From Methanobacterium sp. (GTDB taxonomy: Archaea > Methanobacteriota > Methanobacteria > Methanobacteriales > Methanobacteriaceae): 64,000 bases of DNA. The position numbers and the translations under genes are program-made. Shown here piece by piece: positions 38,164 through 46,816 of the stretch. The first letter of the stretch is position 1, and every line of letters starts with the position of its first letter. The notes under the pieces were generated by a model that made no database searches, had not been told where the DNA came from, and saw only the letters and a list, made by a program, of their open reading frames with translations. The DNA is taken from assembly GCF_038562635.1 (NCBI RefSeq), contig NZ_JBCFBO010000001.1, positions 1,466,643 to 1,530,642 on the forward strand, given 5' to 3'.

Positions 38164-39492
38164 ATGTCAGACAAAATAGGACAAGTTATTGAAAATATTG
38201 AAAAATGCGGCACAAAATTCGTAAGGCTGCAGTTTGTAGATATACATGGAACCCCCAAAAACATGGCAATTCCACTGGTTAAGCCAGATCAAATGGAAGA
38301 TATATTAAAAGACGGTCTTTTATTCGATGGTTCCTCTGTTGAAGGATTTGTAGATATTAATGAAAGTGATTTAATTCTTAAACCAGACCCTGATACTTTT
38401 TCAACTCTCCCATGGAGACCAGAAGAAAAAGGTGTTTGCAGATTTATCTGTGACGTCTACTGGCCAGAAGGAAAACCTTTCGAAGGAGACCCAAGATACA
38501 TACTCAAAAGGGCTTTAGAAAAAGCTGAAAAAGCAGGATATGAATATAACGTTGGTCCAGAACCAGAATTCTTTATATTAGACCAGGACGAAGAAGGAAA
38601 CCTGATCCCTAACGATGACGGTGCATACTTCGATGTAGAACCTGTAGACCAGGGAACTGACATTAGAAGACAGCTAGTCATGGATCTGGAAGCTTTAAAC
38701 TTTGATGTAGAAGTAAGCCACCACGAAGTGGCCCCAGGTCAGCACGAAATAGATTTCAAGTTTGATAACGCATTAAAAACTGCTGATGCAGTAATCACAT
38801 TCAAACAGGCTATAAAAGCTATTGTAGACACAATGGGCTACATGGTAACATTCATGCCAAAACCATTCTTTGGAGAAAACGGAAGCGGAATGCACTGTCA
38901 CCAGTCATTATTCAAAGGCGGTGAAAACGTTTTCTACGACCCGGATACTGAAACCCAGTTATCACAGGAAGCAATGTACTTCATGGGAGGTCTATTACAG
39001 CACTCCCCAGCTTTAACAGCAATTTGTGCTCCTACCATAAACTCTTACAAACGTTTAGTACCAGGATACGAAGCTCCTGTATACGTAGCTTACGGTCTCA
39101 AAAACAGGTCTACACTAGTAAGAATTCCTGCATCCCGTGGAAAAGGTACCCGTGTTGAACTGAGAATGCCTGACCCATCCTGTAACCCATACCTTGCATT
39201 TGCTGCAATGTTAGAAGCAGGTTTAGACGGTATGAAAAACAAAGTCGACCCTGGAGAACCAACTGAAATTGACGTGTTCGGAAAAAGCATAGAAGAACTC
39301 AAAACTCTCGGCATAGATGTTTTACCTTCCAGCCTATGGGAAGCATACCATGCGCTTGAAAAAGACGATGTTGTGAGATCCACATTAGGCGACCACATAT
39401 ACACTCAATTCAGAGATATTAAAAAGGCAGAATGGGACGATTACAGAATACAAGTATTCAACTACGAATTAGACAAGTATTTAACTATCTAA
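38164..39492 (+). CDS. glnA: Glutamine synthetase, type I
   Basis: The 442-residue enzyme is full length for GSI-alpha. It has [24 protein letters not shown], the metal/glutamate block [37 protein letters not shown] and [21 protein letters not shown] (quoted only in part: [15 protein letters not shown]). It makes glutamine from glutamate, ammonia and ATP, the main ammonia assimilation route. No adenylylation loop of the GSI-beta type is seen, so control is likely by NrpR at the promoter (38097-38127) and by effectors. GGAGGT precedes the ATG. A T-rich terminator follows. Confidence 0.97.
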   Translation: MSDKIGQVIENIEKCGTKFVRLQFVDIHGTPKNMAIPLVKPDQMEDILKDGLLFDGSSVEGFVDINESDLILKPDPDTFSTLPWRPEEKGVCRFICDVYWPEGKPFEGDPRYILKRALEKAEKAGYEYNVGPEPEFFILDQDEEGNLIPNDDGAYFDVEPVDQGTDIRRQLVMDLEALNFDVEVSHHEVAPGQHEIDFKFDNALKTADAVITFKQAIKAIVDTMGYMVTFMPKPFFGENGSGMHCHQSLFKGGENVFYDPDTETQLSQEAMYFMGGLLQHSPALTAICAPTINSYKRLVPGYEAPVYVAYGLKNRSTLVRIPASRGKGTRVELRMPDPSCNPYLAFAAMLEAGLDGMKNKVDPGEPTEIDVFGKSIEELKTLGIDVLPSSLWEAYHALEKDDVVRSTLGDHIYTQFRDIKKAEWDDYRIQVFNYELDKYLTI

Positions 39493-39493
39493 T

Positions 39494-39530
39494 TCCCCCT
39501 TTCTCATTTTTAATTTTTTTTGAAAAGTTT
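39494..39530 (+). terminator. T-rich terminator after glnA
   Basis: The stop is followed by pyrimidine-rich DNA ending in eight consecutive T, which fits archaeal U-tract termination before nrpR. Confidence 0.55.
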
Positions 39531-39629
39531 AAATTAGTCAAAAATCAATAGAATTTCAGCACCTAGATAAAAAGCGTTTAGGTTTAATTTTACAGTTACA
39601 ATTTTATATAACTCAAATTTGGTGAAGAA

Positions 39630-41342
39630 ATGCCTGATGAAACTGATCGTAAAATGATAGAAATCCTGAGGATCCTTGCAGATCAAAACAAAGTTCTTGG
39701 TGCAAAAACAATTGCAGAAGAACTGAAACGAAAAGGTTATAACCTGGGAGAGCGAGCGGTACGATATCATATGCGTATTTTAGATGAAAAAGGTTTTACA
39801 GAACGTATAGGATATGCCGGTAGAGAAATAACTGAAAAAGGATTAAAAGAACTTGAAAAAGGTCTTATTTATGATCAAGTAGATTTTGCTTTCTCTAAAT
39901 TTGAAGGAATGATATACAAAACTTCTTTAGACCCACAAGAAGGTAAAGGGTCAGTAATTGTAAATACATCCAGTTTTATATACGACCAGAAAGTGGTCGA
40001 CATAATTAAAGAAGTATTCAGTAAGGGAATTGCAGTAAGCCCCTATGTTAAATTTAACGATAACGGATCCAGTGAAGAAAAAACTTCAGATAATAACGAA
40101 ATTATGTTAAATACCATTTGTGGTACCACCATAGATGGAATGCTCTTAAATGCAGGAATTCCCGTAATTCCACAATATGGAGGCCTTGTAAAAGTAGAAA
40201 ATTATGTTCCTAAACGTTTTACTGAATTGATATCTTATAAAGAAACATCCATGACTCCTATTGAAGCATTTACTGCAAAAGAAATAACATCCGTATTGGA
40301 TATAGCCAGAGAAGGAACTGGATTACTTCCTGCAAATTTCAGGATAATCCCTGCAGTTGCAAGAGATAATGCCGTTAACCTTTTTAAACAATTCCAGAAA
40401 ATAGGAATATCTGGACTTTTAAAAATAGGTAAAAGCGGAGAACCTGTTCTCGGAGTTCCTGTAGAAGATGACATGGTCGGTATTGCAATAACTGGAGGAA
40501 TAGCTCCACTTTGTGCTGCAAAAGAAGCAGGTTGTTCTGTTAACATCAAATTAGCCGAAAATATAATGGAATTTGGAGATATGGAAAAATTGGTTCCTTC
40601 AAAACCTGCATTAAAAACCAGCAACTCTGAAGCTGGAGAAAAAGTTAAATTTTTACTTTCAAAGGCATGGAACCTCATATACAACGTGGACTTTGACATC
40701 GAAACACAAAAAGGCGACGTAATCGTAAATGTATCCTATGTAAATAACGATGACCTTGATGATGCACTTGAAATAATAAACCGCGTATTCCAGACTAAAC
40801 CGGAGTACTGTACAAGTAAATTTTATAAAATAATTCCCCATGCAGACGGCGACAGAACTGGAATTGCCACAGTATGCAGCTTTACCATTGACGGCATACT
40901 GGTTAAAAACGATATACTTGTAACTCCAAAATACAGCGGAATTCTTGAGATAGAAGAAAAAGGTCCACGGTTTACAGAACTCACATCATACAGTGGATCA
41001 TCCCTTGATCCCCACGAAGTTTATATTTCAAAGGGAATGACATCAGTTTTAGATTCATTAGATGGGACTGGAAGGATACTTGCAAGTTTAAGAGAAATCC
41101 CATACATGGCAAGGTCCAGTGCAATAGATATTTTAGATAAGGTACAGGAAACCGGATTTTCAATCCTTAAAATAGGAAACCCAAGTGAACTTCTTTATAA
41201 CGCCAAGGTAGAAAGATATCACGTGGGTATAGCCGCTCCAGGTGGTTTGAACCCAATTGCAGCATTAAGCGAAGAGGACATACCGGTTAATGTAAAAGCT
41301 GTAGAGACCATGATGAACCTGTCTGATATGGAAGAATTCTAG
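39630..41342 (+). CDS. nrpR: Global nitrogen regulator NrpR
   Basis: The 570-residue protein has an N-terminal winged helix (residues about 5-75: ILRILADQNKVLGAKTIAEEL, RAVRYHMRILDEKGF) and two tandem NrpR regulatory (DUF128) domains, about 85-320 and 335-565. Both carry the ITSVLDIAREGTG / MTSVLDSLDGTGRI type block and a GGIAPL / GGLNPI block. NrpR represses nitrogen genes by binding GGAA-N6-TTCC, and 2-oxoglutarate relieves binding. It lies 137 bases after glnA, whose promoter has a perfect site. GGTGA precedes the ATG. Confidence 0.95.
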   Translation: MPDETDRKMIEILRILADQNKVLGAKTIAEELKRKGYNLGERAVRYHMRILDEKGFTERIGYAGREITEKGLKELEKGLIYDQVDFAFSKFEGMIYKTSLDPQEGKGSVIVNTSSFIYDQKVVDIIKEVFSKGIAVSPYVKFNDNGSSEEKTSDNNEIMLNTICGTTIDGMLLNAGIPVIPQYGGLVKVENYVPKRFTELISYKETSMTPIEAFTAKEITSVLDIAREGTGLLPANFRIIPAVARDNAVNLFKQFQKIGISGLLKIGKSGEPVLGVPVEDDMVGIAITGGIAPLCAAKEAGCSVNIKLAENIMEFGDMEKLVPSKPALKTSNSEAGEKVKFLLSKAWNLIYNVDFDIETQKGDVIVNVSYVNNDDLDDALEIINRVFQTKPEYCTSKFYKIIPHADGDRTGIATVCSFTIDGILVKNDILVTPKYSGILEIEEKGPRFTELTSYSGSSLDPHEVYISKGMTSVLDSLDGTGRILASLREIPYMARSSAIDILDKVQETGFSILKIGNPSELLYNAKVERYHVGIAAPGGLNPIAALSEEDIPVNVKAVETMMNLSDMEEF

Positions 41343-41398
41343 ATCTTCCAAAAACTTTATTTATTTTGATGCTGACTTTTATGTAAAGGTGTAATCAA

Positions 41399-41896
41399 AT
41401 GCTTATCGATGAAATCATATACAAACCAATCGGAACTATACACTCTCCATTCAAAGATCTTGAAGGCATGCCTATACAGCCAATAGGTGCAAAAGGCGTT
41501 AAAGGAGAGATACACTTAGACGAAAAATATGAAGAAGGACTTAAGGATCTTGAAGGATTCTCACACATAATTTTAATTTATCATCTCCACCTTTGCAAAG
41601 GGTATAAGTTGCATGTAAAACCATTTTTGGATAACACAGAAAGAGGTATCTTCGCTACAAGAGCTCCAAAACGTCCCAATGCAATAGGAATGTCAGTAGT
41701 GTGCCTTGACAAAATAGAAGGATCCACAGTATACATATCCAACGTGGATGTTGTTGATGGTACTCCCCTTTTAGATATTAAACCATATATACCTAATTTT
41801 GATAAATGTAAAGGTGAAGAGCTACGTATCGGATGGTTTGAAGATAAACATGAAAATGCAAACCATAAAAAATCTGATGACCGGTTTGTAGATTAA
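41399..41896 (+). CDS. trmO: tRNA (t6A37) methyltransferase TrmO
   Basis: The 165-residue protein is a TsaA/YaeB domain: YKPIGTIHSPFKDLEGMPIQP at the start (first part), LKDLEGFSHIILIYHLH, RGIFATRAPKRPNAIGMSVV and DGTPLLDIKPYIP. TrmO enzymes use SAM to N6-methylate t6A at position 37 of tRNA-Thr. In bacteria the protein is longer; this short single-domain form is usual in archaea. It is 56 bases after nrpR and may share its transcript. Confidence 0.9.
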   Translation: MLIDEIIYKPIGTIHSPFKDLEGMPIQPIGAKGVKGEIHLDEKYEEGLKDLEGFSHIILIYHLHLCKGYKLHVKPFLDNTERGIFATRAPKRPNAIGMSVVCLDKIEGSTVYISNVDVVDGTPLLDIKPYIPNFDKCKGEELRIGWFEDKHENANHKKSDDRFVD

Positions 41897-42147
41897 ATTA
41901 TCTTTTTATTTTTATTTTAATATAATTTTAACTTCTAATTTTATAAATTTTTCATATAAAAAGTGTTTAACTTAGTTTTTTAATATAAAAATCACTTAAA
42001 AAGTTTTTATACAAATTTAAAAACTCGAATTATTCTGCAGTACACATCAAAGCTGTAATTTAACTTTTATCATCTCTAAAAGCATGAAAAAACTATTTAA
42101 TATATAAAATACAAAATATAATATAGCAATTATGGGAGGAAGATATA

Positions 42148-42357
42148 ATGAAATTAAGTGCAAGAAACATGATTAAAGGTACAGTAGAAGAGGTTAATGA
42201 AGGAATGATAATGGCCAATGTAAAAATAAAAATCGAAGCTCCTGATACCATAACTGCCATAATAACAAAAGAAGCTGCTGATGATCTAGGTATAAAAAAA
42301 GGCGAAAAAGTTACAGCCATTATAAAATCCACAGAAGTCATGGTTGGAAAAGAATAA
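42148..42357 (+). CDS. Molbindin (single TOBE/Mop domain)
   Basis: The 69-residue protein is one Mop/TOBE domain: KLSARNMIKGTVEEVNEGMI, then ITAIITKEAADDLGIKKGE and VTAIIKSTEVMVG. Such proteins bind molybdate or tungstate as hexamers and act as an intracellular store or buffer. GGGAGGAAG precedes the ATG, and a TATA-like TTTAATATATAA is about 45 bases upstream. Formylmethanofuran dehydrogenase needs Mo or W, and a ModE regulator with related TOBE domains is at 59929-60639. Confidence 0.9.
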   Translation: MKLSARNMIKGTVEEVNEGMIMANVKIKIEAPDTITAIITKEAADDLGIKKGEKVTAIIKSTEVMVGKE

Positions 42358-42510
42358 TCCTATTTATTCTTTTTTAAACTGGAGATTAATCATTACTTTT
42401 TAGCATGCTAAAATTCTAACTTTAACTTATTGAACTTTCAAATGCCTAAACAAGTGTGTTTAACGGCTCTTCATTTAAAGTCAGGTAAAGCATTAAATTA
42501 TTTATAACAC

Positions 42511-43212
42511 TCAGTCCCTTGTTACCGCATTAAGTACTCCATTTTCTTCATTAACAAACAGGATAACTTTTCCATTTATAGGGCATGGTTTTACAGGCTT
42601 ATCCCCTTCATTAAATATTATTCCCTTTGTAATAGAGCGGCCATCTGGAGTAAATATTCCATCAATACCTGCCCCAATAAGATTTTCAACTGGCTGCGGT
42701 CCCTTAAGTTTCCTAATTCTTCCTATTTGTAAAAACCTACCATCATTTCCAGCATATGCTAGCCCTAGTCCTGCCACAGCTCCAATTACACCACTTCCAT
42801 TTCCGCCAATGCTTTCCAGTCGAATGTTAGAATTTACTGCAAGATTCTTAGCTCTTTTAGATGTAAGAACCTCTTCTTTAGCGTCTTTACCATACGCAAC
42901 AATAGCTGGAGAAATACGGTTTTCATGTGCTACAGCAAGCCCCGGATTGCTGCCATCATTAAAATTATCCTGCATCACTTCTTTAACCAATTCAAAAATA
43001 TCACAGGCATGCTCTTCTTCAGTATCTACATGAATAACAGCGCCAAAGTTATGCAGAGAAAAATTGATGTCATGATGCACATAAAACTGATGCCTTGTAA
43101 CGCCGTAAACAGGGTAATCCTTCGAAAGTTCACCTGCAATAATACGTGCAAATTTGCCTGTGCCCACAGATTCAGAGTTTCCAGTGTCGTCGATGCCTAC
43201 ATAAATTGTCAT
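42511..43212 (-). CDS. TiaS-like protein lacking the C-terminal domains (paralogue 1)
   Basis: The 233-residue protein starts MTIYVGIDDTGNSESVGTG (IDDT motif), followed by VYGVTRHQFY, GLAVAHENRI, GGNGSGVIGAVAGLGLA and KPCPINGKVILFV. IDDTD-type starts and the following fold are found in the N-terminal part of TiaS, the tRNA-Ile2 agmatidine synthetase, but the C-terminal OB and zinc-ribbon parts (TiaS is about 420 residues) are absent. A close paralogue is at 53583-54278. The role is not known; nucleotide or tRNA chemistry is possible. Confidence 0.65.
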   Translation of the reverse strand: MTIYVGIDDTGNSESVGTGKFARIIAGELSKDYPVYGVTRHQFYVHHDINFSLHNFGAVIHVDTEEEHACDIFELVKEVMQDNFNDGSNPGLAVAHENRISPAIVAYGKDAKEEVLTSKRAKNLAVNSNIRLESIGGNGSGVIGAVAGLGLAYAGNDGRFLQIGRIRKLKGPQPVENLIGAGIDGIFTPDGRSITKGIIFNEGDKPVKPCPINGKVILFVNEENGVLNAVTRD

Positions 43213-43246
43213 TTAAATCACTATCCCTCATTTATTTTGAAAAATA

Positions 43247-44371
43247 TCATGCGACTGTTGAATTAAAAACAGTAACATAAGCCGAATCAACGGCCTTACC
43301 ATTTACAGGAGTTAATATAACGTCGTAACGTGAATTAGAATTAGCTTTGATTTCAGCAATTACTCCTTTGTTTTCAGCAATTTCAGTCCCGTTTATATCA
43401 TATCCAACCACAAAAATCTTAACATTGCTATAACTTTTATTTGCATTGTTACTTAGTAAACCACTTACTTCATAAGACCCATTCCTTAAATCCATTATAG
43501 TAGGAGCATTATCTGGCCCTATTCCAGTTGAAAAGTCGCTCATAACTCCACCAGACCCATATCCCATAACAACCCCTTCCGAAGATTCAGATGCTAAAAC
43601 TCCCGCAGATGTGAATCCATATACTAATGCCATTACTAAAACTATGCTGATTACTCCTGTTATGGGGATCATTTTCAGGTTTTTATTTTCTATTTCCTCT
43701 GCTTTCTTAGCAGCGAAGCTCCCAAGAACTGCAGCTAAAAGATAGCCTGCAATTGTACCAATTAAAATTAAGTAATTCTCAGGCATGTTCACTGTACGTG
43801 TCATTTCTGTATACAATTTGGCCAACAATGAAATTATTACAACAATTAGCCCCCCATAAATTCCATACTGTATCTTTTTCTCCTTAGAGAGGAAAGTAGT
43901 TGTAAATCCTCCAACTGCAAGGGTAATTGCTCCAATTACAAATCCAATTAATCCAGAAGAAGATAAATCATATGCCCCGGTAACTGACCCCAAAAAAACA
44001 TTGTAAATATACATAACAATAATTCCCACTATAATCGCGATAACTGGATGATATCCATTAAATGTTTGTCTACTGTCTTTATCTGCCATTTTCCCAAGAA
44101 AGCCACCTATTCCTGCAAAAATAGGGGCGAAAATTAATACACGGTAATCTCCCAAAACTAAAGTAATTACTGCCAATATTAAACCATAATATATACTGTA
44201 CCTAATTTTTTTACCTGCTGCAAACCATGTAGCTATTCCCCCACCTAAAATAAAAAGCAATACTGTTAAACTACCTAAATAAATATTTAAGGCTACACTT
44301 AAACTTATTTCACATATAAAAAGCAAAATTGTAGTTATTAATGCAAGAATTATTGATAAAAAGGGTTTCAT
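43247..44371 (-). CDS. Multi-helix membrane protein with C-terminal FxLYD-like domain
   Basis: The protein of about 374 residues has roughly eight hydrophobic helices in residues 1-260, rich in Gly and Ile and seemingly repeated (FILGGGIATWFAAGKKIRYSIYYG versus a later TTTFLSKEKKIQYGIYGG). The C-terminal 90 residues (YEVSGLLSNNANKSYSNVKI, VILTPVNGK) look like an extracellular FxLYD-type beta domain. The ATG at 44371 follows AGGTGA; the GTG nine bases upstream belongs to that site. No function is recognised. Confidence 0.65.
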   Translation of the reverse strand: MKPFLSIILALITTILLFICEISLSVALNIYLGSLTVLLFILGGGIATWFAAGKKIRYSIYYGLILAVITLVLGDYRVLIFAPIFAGIGGFLGKMADKDSRQTFNGYHPVIAIIVGIIVMYIYNVFLGSVTGAYDLSSSGLIGFVIGAITLAVGGFTTTFLSKEKKIQYGIYGGLIVVIISLLAKLYTEMTRTVNMPENYLILIGTIAGYLLAAVLGSFAAKKAEEIENKNLKMIPITGVISIVLVMALVYGFTSAGVLASESSEGVVMGYGSGGVMSDFSTGIGPDNAPTIMDLRNGSYEVSGLLSNNANKSYSNVKIFVVGYDINGTEIAENKGVIAEIKANSNSRYDVILTPVNGKAVDSAYVTVFNSTVA

Positions 44372-44569
44372 TATTATCACCTGTAATTTTCATAACTTCA
44401 TCAACATTAATAAACAGATACTATTTTAAAGTTCACTTTTAATAAGCGCAAATTACTGTACTTTCTGAATTCCCAGTTTAACAGTACTTTCAAAGCATTT
44501 AAATGTCAGATATCGATTTAGTAAATTAGTGTGTCCTGTTTTAACAGACAATTTAACTCATCCAGCATA

Positions 44570-44881
44570 TCACGTGTTATTTATCATTATCGTTTTTCCA
44601 GTTTTAGGGTCCTTATAAACTGTACCTAACTGAGTTAAACCATTTGAAGAGCTGGAAGATGAATTTTCAGAAGTTACATTCACCTCTTTACCCAATTTAA
44701 GGTCAACAGTTTTACTTACTTCCTGCGGTGATGAATTCATGAATATTATGGTAAATATAAGGAACCCAACTGCTAGTACCAGCATACAGTCTATCATGTT
44801 TACAGCGTAGATCATAGGGTCTATCTCTTCATCTGAAGAGAGTATTTTTTTCCGCCGTTTCATCATCTTCTTTTTCAACAT
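44570..44881 (-). CDS. DUF2149/ExbD-like single-span membrane protein
   Basis: The 103-residue protein has a basic start, one hydrophobic helix (MIDCMLVLAVGFLIFTIIF, about 29-48) preceded by DEEIDPMIYAVNM, and an extracellular Ser-rich tail. This is the layout of DUF2149 proteins, which sit next to MotA/TolQ/ExbB channels in methanogens and resemble ExbD/TolR. Its ATG overlaps the stop of the ExbB-like gene by one base (TGATG), so the two are translated together. Confidence 0.78.
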   Translation of the reverse strand: MLKKKMMKRRKKILSSDEEIDPMIYAVNMIDCMLVLAVGFLIFTIIFMNSSPQEVSKTVDLKLGKEVNVTSENSSSSSSNGLTQLGTVYKDPKTGKTIMINNT

Positions 44882-45519
44882 CAGGAAATCTCCAGAATTG
44901 TGTCCACCATGGTTTCAAGGTTTGAAATATCTTCTTCATACCACCTGCGCCTTATTTTTGATGTAATGAACGCAACCGCTGCAGCAGCCATACCTAGTAC
45001 TGCTGCATCAAACGCAATTAACAGGTGCTGTGCCAGACTTTGAATGTCCCCAGAACCTAAAGCTGTAAGTCCTGGACCTAATGGAATTAAAGTCCCCATA
45101 AGACCAATTGCCGGAGAAATCTTTGCGATTATATCCGTCCTCTCCAGTTTCTTAGATGCCCATAAACCTTCATCCTCCACCATTTTAATGGCCAGAGATT
45201 CCCTAAAGTCCTTACTCACGTTTGAACTCCCTGCTAAAGTTTTGAGTACTTCTTTATGCCTCTTTGGAATCTTACCTTCTTCAATCACTTTAATTAATTC
45301 ATCATGATTTCTGCCCTTTACAGCTAAAATCTGATTTATAAATTGTTTAATGTCAAATTCATGTTTTCTCCGCTTGTAATATTCCGCCAGCAGGATGCCC
45401 ATGTTAATCAGAGCATATATAAAGAAAAGTGAGAGTACAATCAGTACCGGTGTCAGGAGACACTGGGTAACTGCATGCATTGTGCTGTCAAACATATCGT
45501 TGATGGAAGCTGTTACCAT
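44881..45519 (-). CDS. MotA/TolQ/ExbB-family proton channel protein
   Basis: The 212-residue protein has the ExbB layout: one helix near residues 18-40, a cytoplasmic domain, and two helices with the conserved block KISPAIGLMGTLIPLGPGL and LLIAFDAAVLGMAAAAVAFI. In bacteria such channels drive TonB, Tol or flagellar work with the proton gradient. Here the partner is the DUF2149 protein, and the next genes upstream encode surface proteins with signal peptides. GGTGG precedes the ATG. An energised envelope function is inferred. Confidence 0.88.
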   Translation of the reverse strand: MVTASINDMFDSTMHAVTQCLLTPVLIVLSLFFIYALINMGILLAEYYKRRKHEFDIKQFINQILAVKGRNHDELIKVIEEGKIPKRHKEVLKTLAGSSNVSKDFRESLAIKMVEDEGLWASKKLERTDIIAKISPAIGLMGTLIPLGPGLTALGSGDIQSLAQHLLIAFDAAVLGMAAAAVAFITSKIRRRWYEEDISNLETMVDTILEIS

Positions 45520-45620
45520 TTAACCACCTTTTCATTTAATGTATTGTTTAAATTGATTGTTTTTTTATTTAAGAGATCTAATTATCGGAAATTATGTAAA
45601 TGAACCAAATGGGACCCACG

Positions 45621-46514
45621 TCACTCTTCCCTCTTGATTCCATAGAAGTAACCTGCAGCCAGCAGGCCGATTATCAACAGTACTGCCAGGATATACATTG
45701 CCAGAGTATTGTCTTGAGCTTGAGGAGTAGTTACATTAACCTCATTTGCTTTTTTATTCCCACTGCCCCCGCCGCCGCCAGTCTGTAGATTTTGCAGGAG
45801 ATTATTTTTCTCTGATGAAGTCAAATTACCTATAGCACTGGCAAGTTCAGCGTTGCCCAGAGTATCGATAAGATCAGTGCCACTGCCTGTTCCATTACCA
45901 TTTCCATTGCCCGTGCCGTTACCTGTACCGTTACCCCTGCCGTTTCCATTACCATTATCAGTATCATTCTTGCTGAGAATGGTTAGAGTATCAGCCCTTG
46001 CAGCAGCTACTCTATTTTCCATATGGATACCGTAGCCCTCCAGTACAAGTGTGTCAAACCGTGCCGTGGCTTTTATATTTTTACCTGCCGCTGCAGGAAG
46101 CACTTTGGCTGTTAAAATTGCAGTTTTTTGCTGGCCCCTTTCAATACACCTCATCCTGTATACATCCCATATTCCCGTGCTTGGATTATAATTCTGCAGA
46201 TTTTTATCCGGTACAACAAAAGACATGTACTGCAGTCCATCAGGTACAGGCATGTATATCTTCAGAGGGCACCAATCTACCAACCCATTGTTAGTTGCAG
46301 TTACAGTTATGGTAACTGTATCACCCACATTTGCTACCTGCGGATTAACTGAAACAGTTAAATATCCATTAAATAGAGTAGTTGGATCTATCGGCAGCAC
46401 AATGGGAGTATCATTACCCTCGCCATCTGCAGATATAGCCCCCATTGTTGAAAATATGAAAAATAATGCCATTATTATTGGAATTATTGGAATAACTGAT
46501 TTTATAAGTTTCAT
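45621..46514 (-). CDS. Exported DUF11-type surface protein with C-terminal membrane anchor
   Basis: The protein of about 297 residues has a signal peptide (IPIIMALFFIFSTMGAISA), a DUF11-like beta domain (about 45-165, VSVNPQVANVGDTVTITVTATN), a low-complexity Asn-Gly/Thr-Gly linker near 190-215, a helical part, and a C-terminal helix (MYILAVLLIIGLLAAGYF) followed by KREE. It is thus a type I envelope protein. The ATG at 46514 follows GGAGTG; a TTG at 46535 is rejected. It lies 101 bases upstream of the ExbB-like gene on the same strand and may belong to its operon. Confidence 0.8.
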   Translation of the reverse strand: MKLIKSVIPIIPIIMALFFIFSTMGAISADGEGNDTPIVLPIDPTTLFNGYLTVSVNPQVANVGDTVTITVTATNNGLVDWCPLKIYMPVPDGLQYMSFVVPDKNLQNYNPSTGIWDVYRMRCIERGQQKTAILTAKVLPAAAGKNIKATARFDTLVLEGYGIHMENRVAAARADTLTILSKNDTDNGNGNGRGNGTGNGTGNGNGNGTGSGTDLIDTLGNAELASAIGNLTSSEKNNLLQNLQTGGGGGSGNKKANEVNVTTPQAQDNTLAMYILAVLLIIGLLAAGYFYGIKREE

Positions 46515-46816
46515 TTTCACTCCATGCAGATTCAATACTATTTTTTAATTTATGCAATTATTGATTTATTGTTGAAATAATAACGTATAAATTCTTTTAT
46601 TTCCATTTTAAGACTTTAATTACTGTATTTATCCATATCAAATCATGTTAATATATTAAATATTAATAAAGCTGGACCTATGAGTATTATATCCAAATAT
46701 ACGTAATTCTTACCTATTTTTTATTCAGCTATAGGTGCATATATACGTATCGAACGTATCCACTTGTTAAATAAAAATCAGAAAATACGGTGATCTAAAA
46801 AAATAAAAAAAACAGG
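46515..46816 (-). promoter_or_regulatory. Promoter region of the surface-protein/ExbB genes
   Basis: On the minus strand CGATACGTATATATGC (46737-46752) looks like a BRE/TATA promoter. It overlaps an inverted repeat ATACGT-N5-ACGTAT (46743-46759). The T-rich minus strand at 46795-46816 may terminate the large upstream gene. No gene is seen. Confidence 0.45.

Noticed and set aside
40235..40699. 154-codon minus-strand open frame inside nrpR
   Set aside because: It is fully inside a well-supported gene on the other strand, has no ribosome site and shows no family features; a shadow frame.
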